This document shows, piece after piece, positions 49,492 through 49,530 of a DNA stretch of 49,530 bases. The stretch is from NCBI GenBank assembly GCA_943323545.2, contig CALPIE020000005.1, positions 1 to 49,530 on the forward strand, read 5' to 3'. A program made the position numbers and the translations under genes. This DNA is from Bifidobacterium breve. Its GTDB lineage: Bacteria > Bacteroidota > Bacteroidia > Flavobacteriales > Flavobacteriaceae. Numbering within the stretch: position 1 is the first letter of the stretch; each line of letters starts with the position of its first letter. The notes under the pieces were generated by a model that was given only the letters and a program-made list of their open reading frames with translations, did not search any database and was not told the DNA's origin.

Positions 49492-49530
49492 AATTTTTTT
49501 AATTTAAAGATTAAAAGATTGAAAATTTAA

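Overview
The window is an AT-rich bacterial chromosome segment that reads as a member of the Flavobacteriaceae (Bacteroidota), most likely Flavobacterium or a close relative. The evidence is two secreted peptidases with type IX secretion (T9SS) sorting domains, many copies of the Bacteroidota -7 promoter box TAnnTTTG just upstream of genes, a fused MurF-alanine racemase, SusC-style TonB receptors, and lineage-typical families (DUF3109, DUF4301, DUF3127, bacterial geranylgeranylglyceryl-phosphate synthase). There is no prophage, integrase, CRISPR array or rRNA operon; most of it is core genome with dense gene packing on both strands.

Layout. 1-9.9 kb: dxs (isoprenoids), a T9SS subtilisin, tadA, a SIMPL-domain protein, a TerB-like protein, a HupE/UreJ membrane protein, dCMP deaminase, an S41 C-terminal processing peptidase, a small FAD oxidoreductase, a two-helix membrane protein and MarC. 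9.9-16 kb: a cysteine-rich DUF3109 protein, tRNA-Ala(GGC), queD, lpxH, then a 538-bp cassette with perfect 22-bp terminal inverted repeats that holds a single-domain GIY-YIG nuclease gene, followed by recJ, rsmI and a Glu-rich protein. 16-25 kb: tdk overlapping murF-alr, mscL, asd, a His/Cys-rich small protein next to a TonB receptor (probable metal uptake), a TIGR00266/AIM24 protein and a DoxX protein. 25-33 kb: mtgA with a DAO-type oxidoreductase, a large T9SS reprolysin-like metallopeptidase with duplicated Fn3 domains, an S9 peptidase and a small secreted protein. 33-41 kb: ahcY; a translationally coupled run of phosphopantetheinyl transferase, GGGP synthase, PnuC-family vitamin transporter, DUF4301 and arfB; then a TPP riboswitch controlling a TonB receptor. 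41-49.5 kb: a degenerate Rieske-like lipoprotein, a predicted short terminated leader RNA before greA, a HIT protein, a transglutaminase-like protein, a histidine kinase, a flavin reductase, a DUF3127 protein with an SSB-like C-terminal tip, aat, tag, the queuosine-precursor transporter yhhQ, and tsf.

How the parts connect. Two queuosine genes (queD, yhhQ), two pyrimidine salvage genes (tdk, dCMP deaminase) and several cell-wall genes (murF-alr, mtgA, lpxH) sit apart. The strongest functional cluster is the PnuC-family transporter / DUF4301 / TPP-riboswitch-TonB receptor block, which I read as vitamin (probably thiamine) salvage; DUF4301 shows nucleotidyltransferase-like motifs.

The intergenic DNA is unusually informative. 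At least four families of short repeats can be told apart by eye: the palindromic GTCATTTCGAC family (as an inverted pair, as terminal repeats around the GIY-YIG gene, and as a solo copy), a hairpin element with conserved ends whose two copies show a compensatory base-pair change, a CTGAA-N5-TTCAG palindrome, and purine/pyrimidine-biased low-complexity repeats, two of which appear to have been absorbed in frame into proteins. The GIY-YIG cassette resembles the REPIN/RAYT arrangement but with a different nuclease fold, and is the best candidate for an undescribed system.
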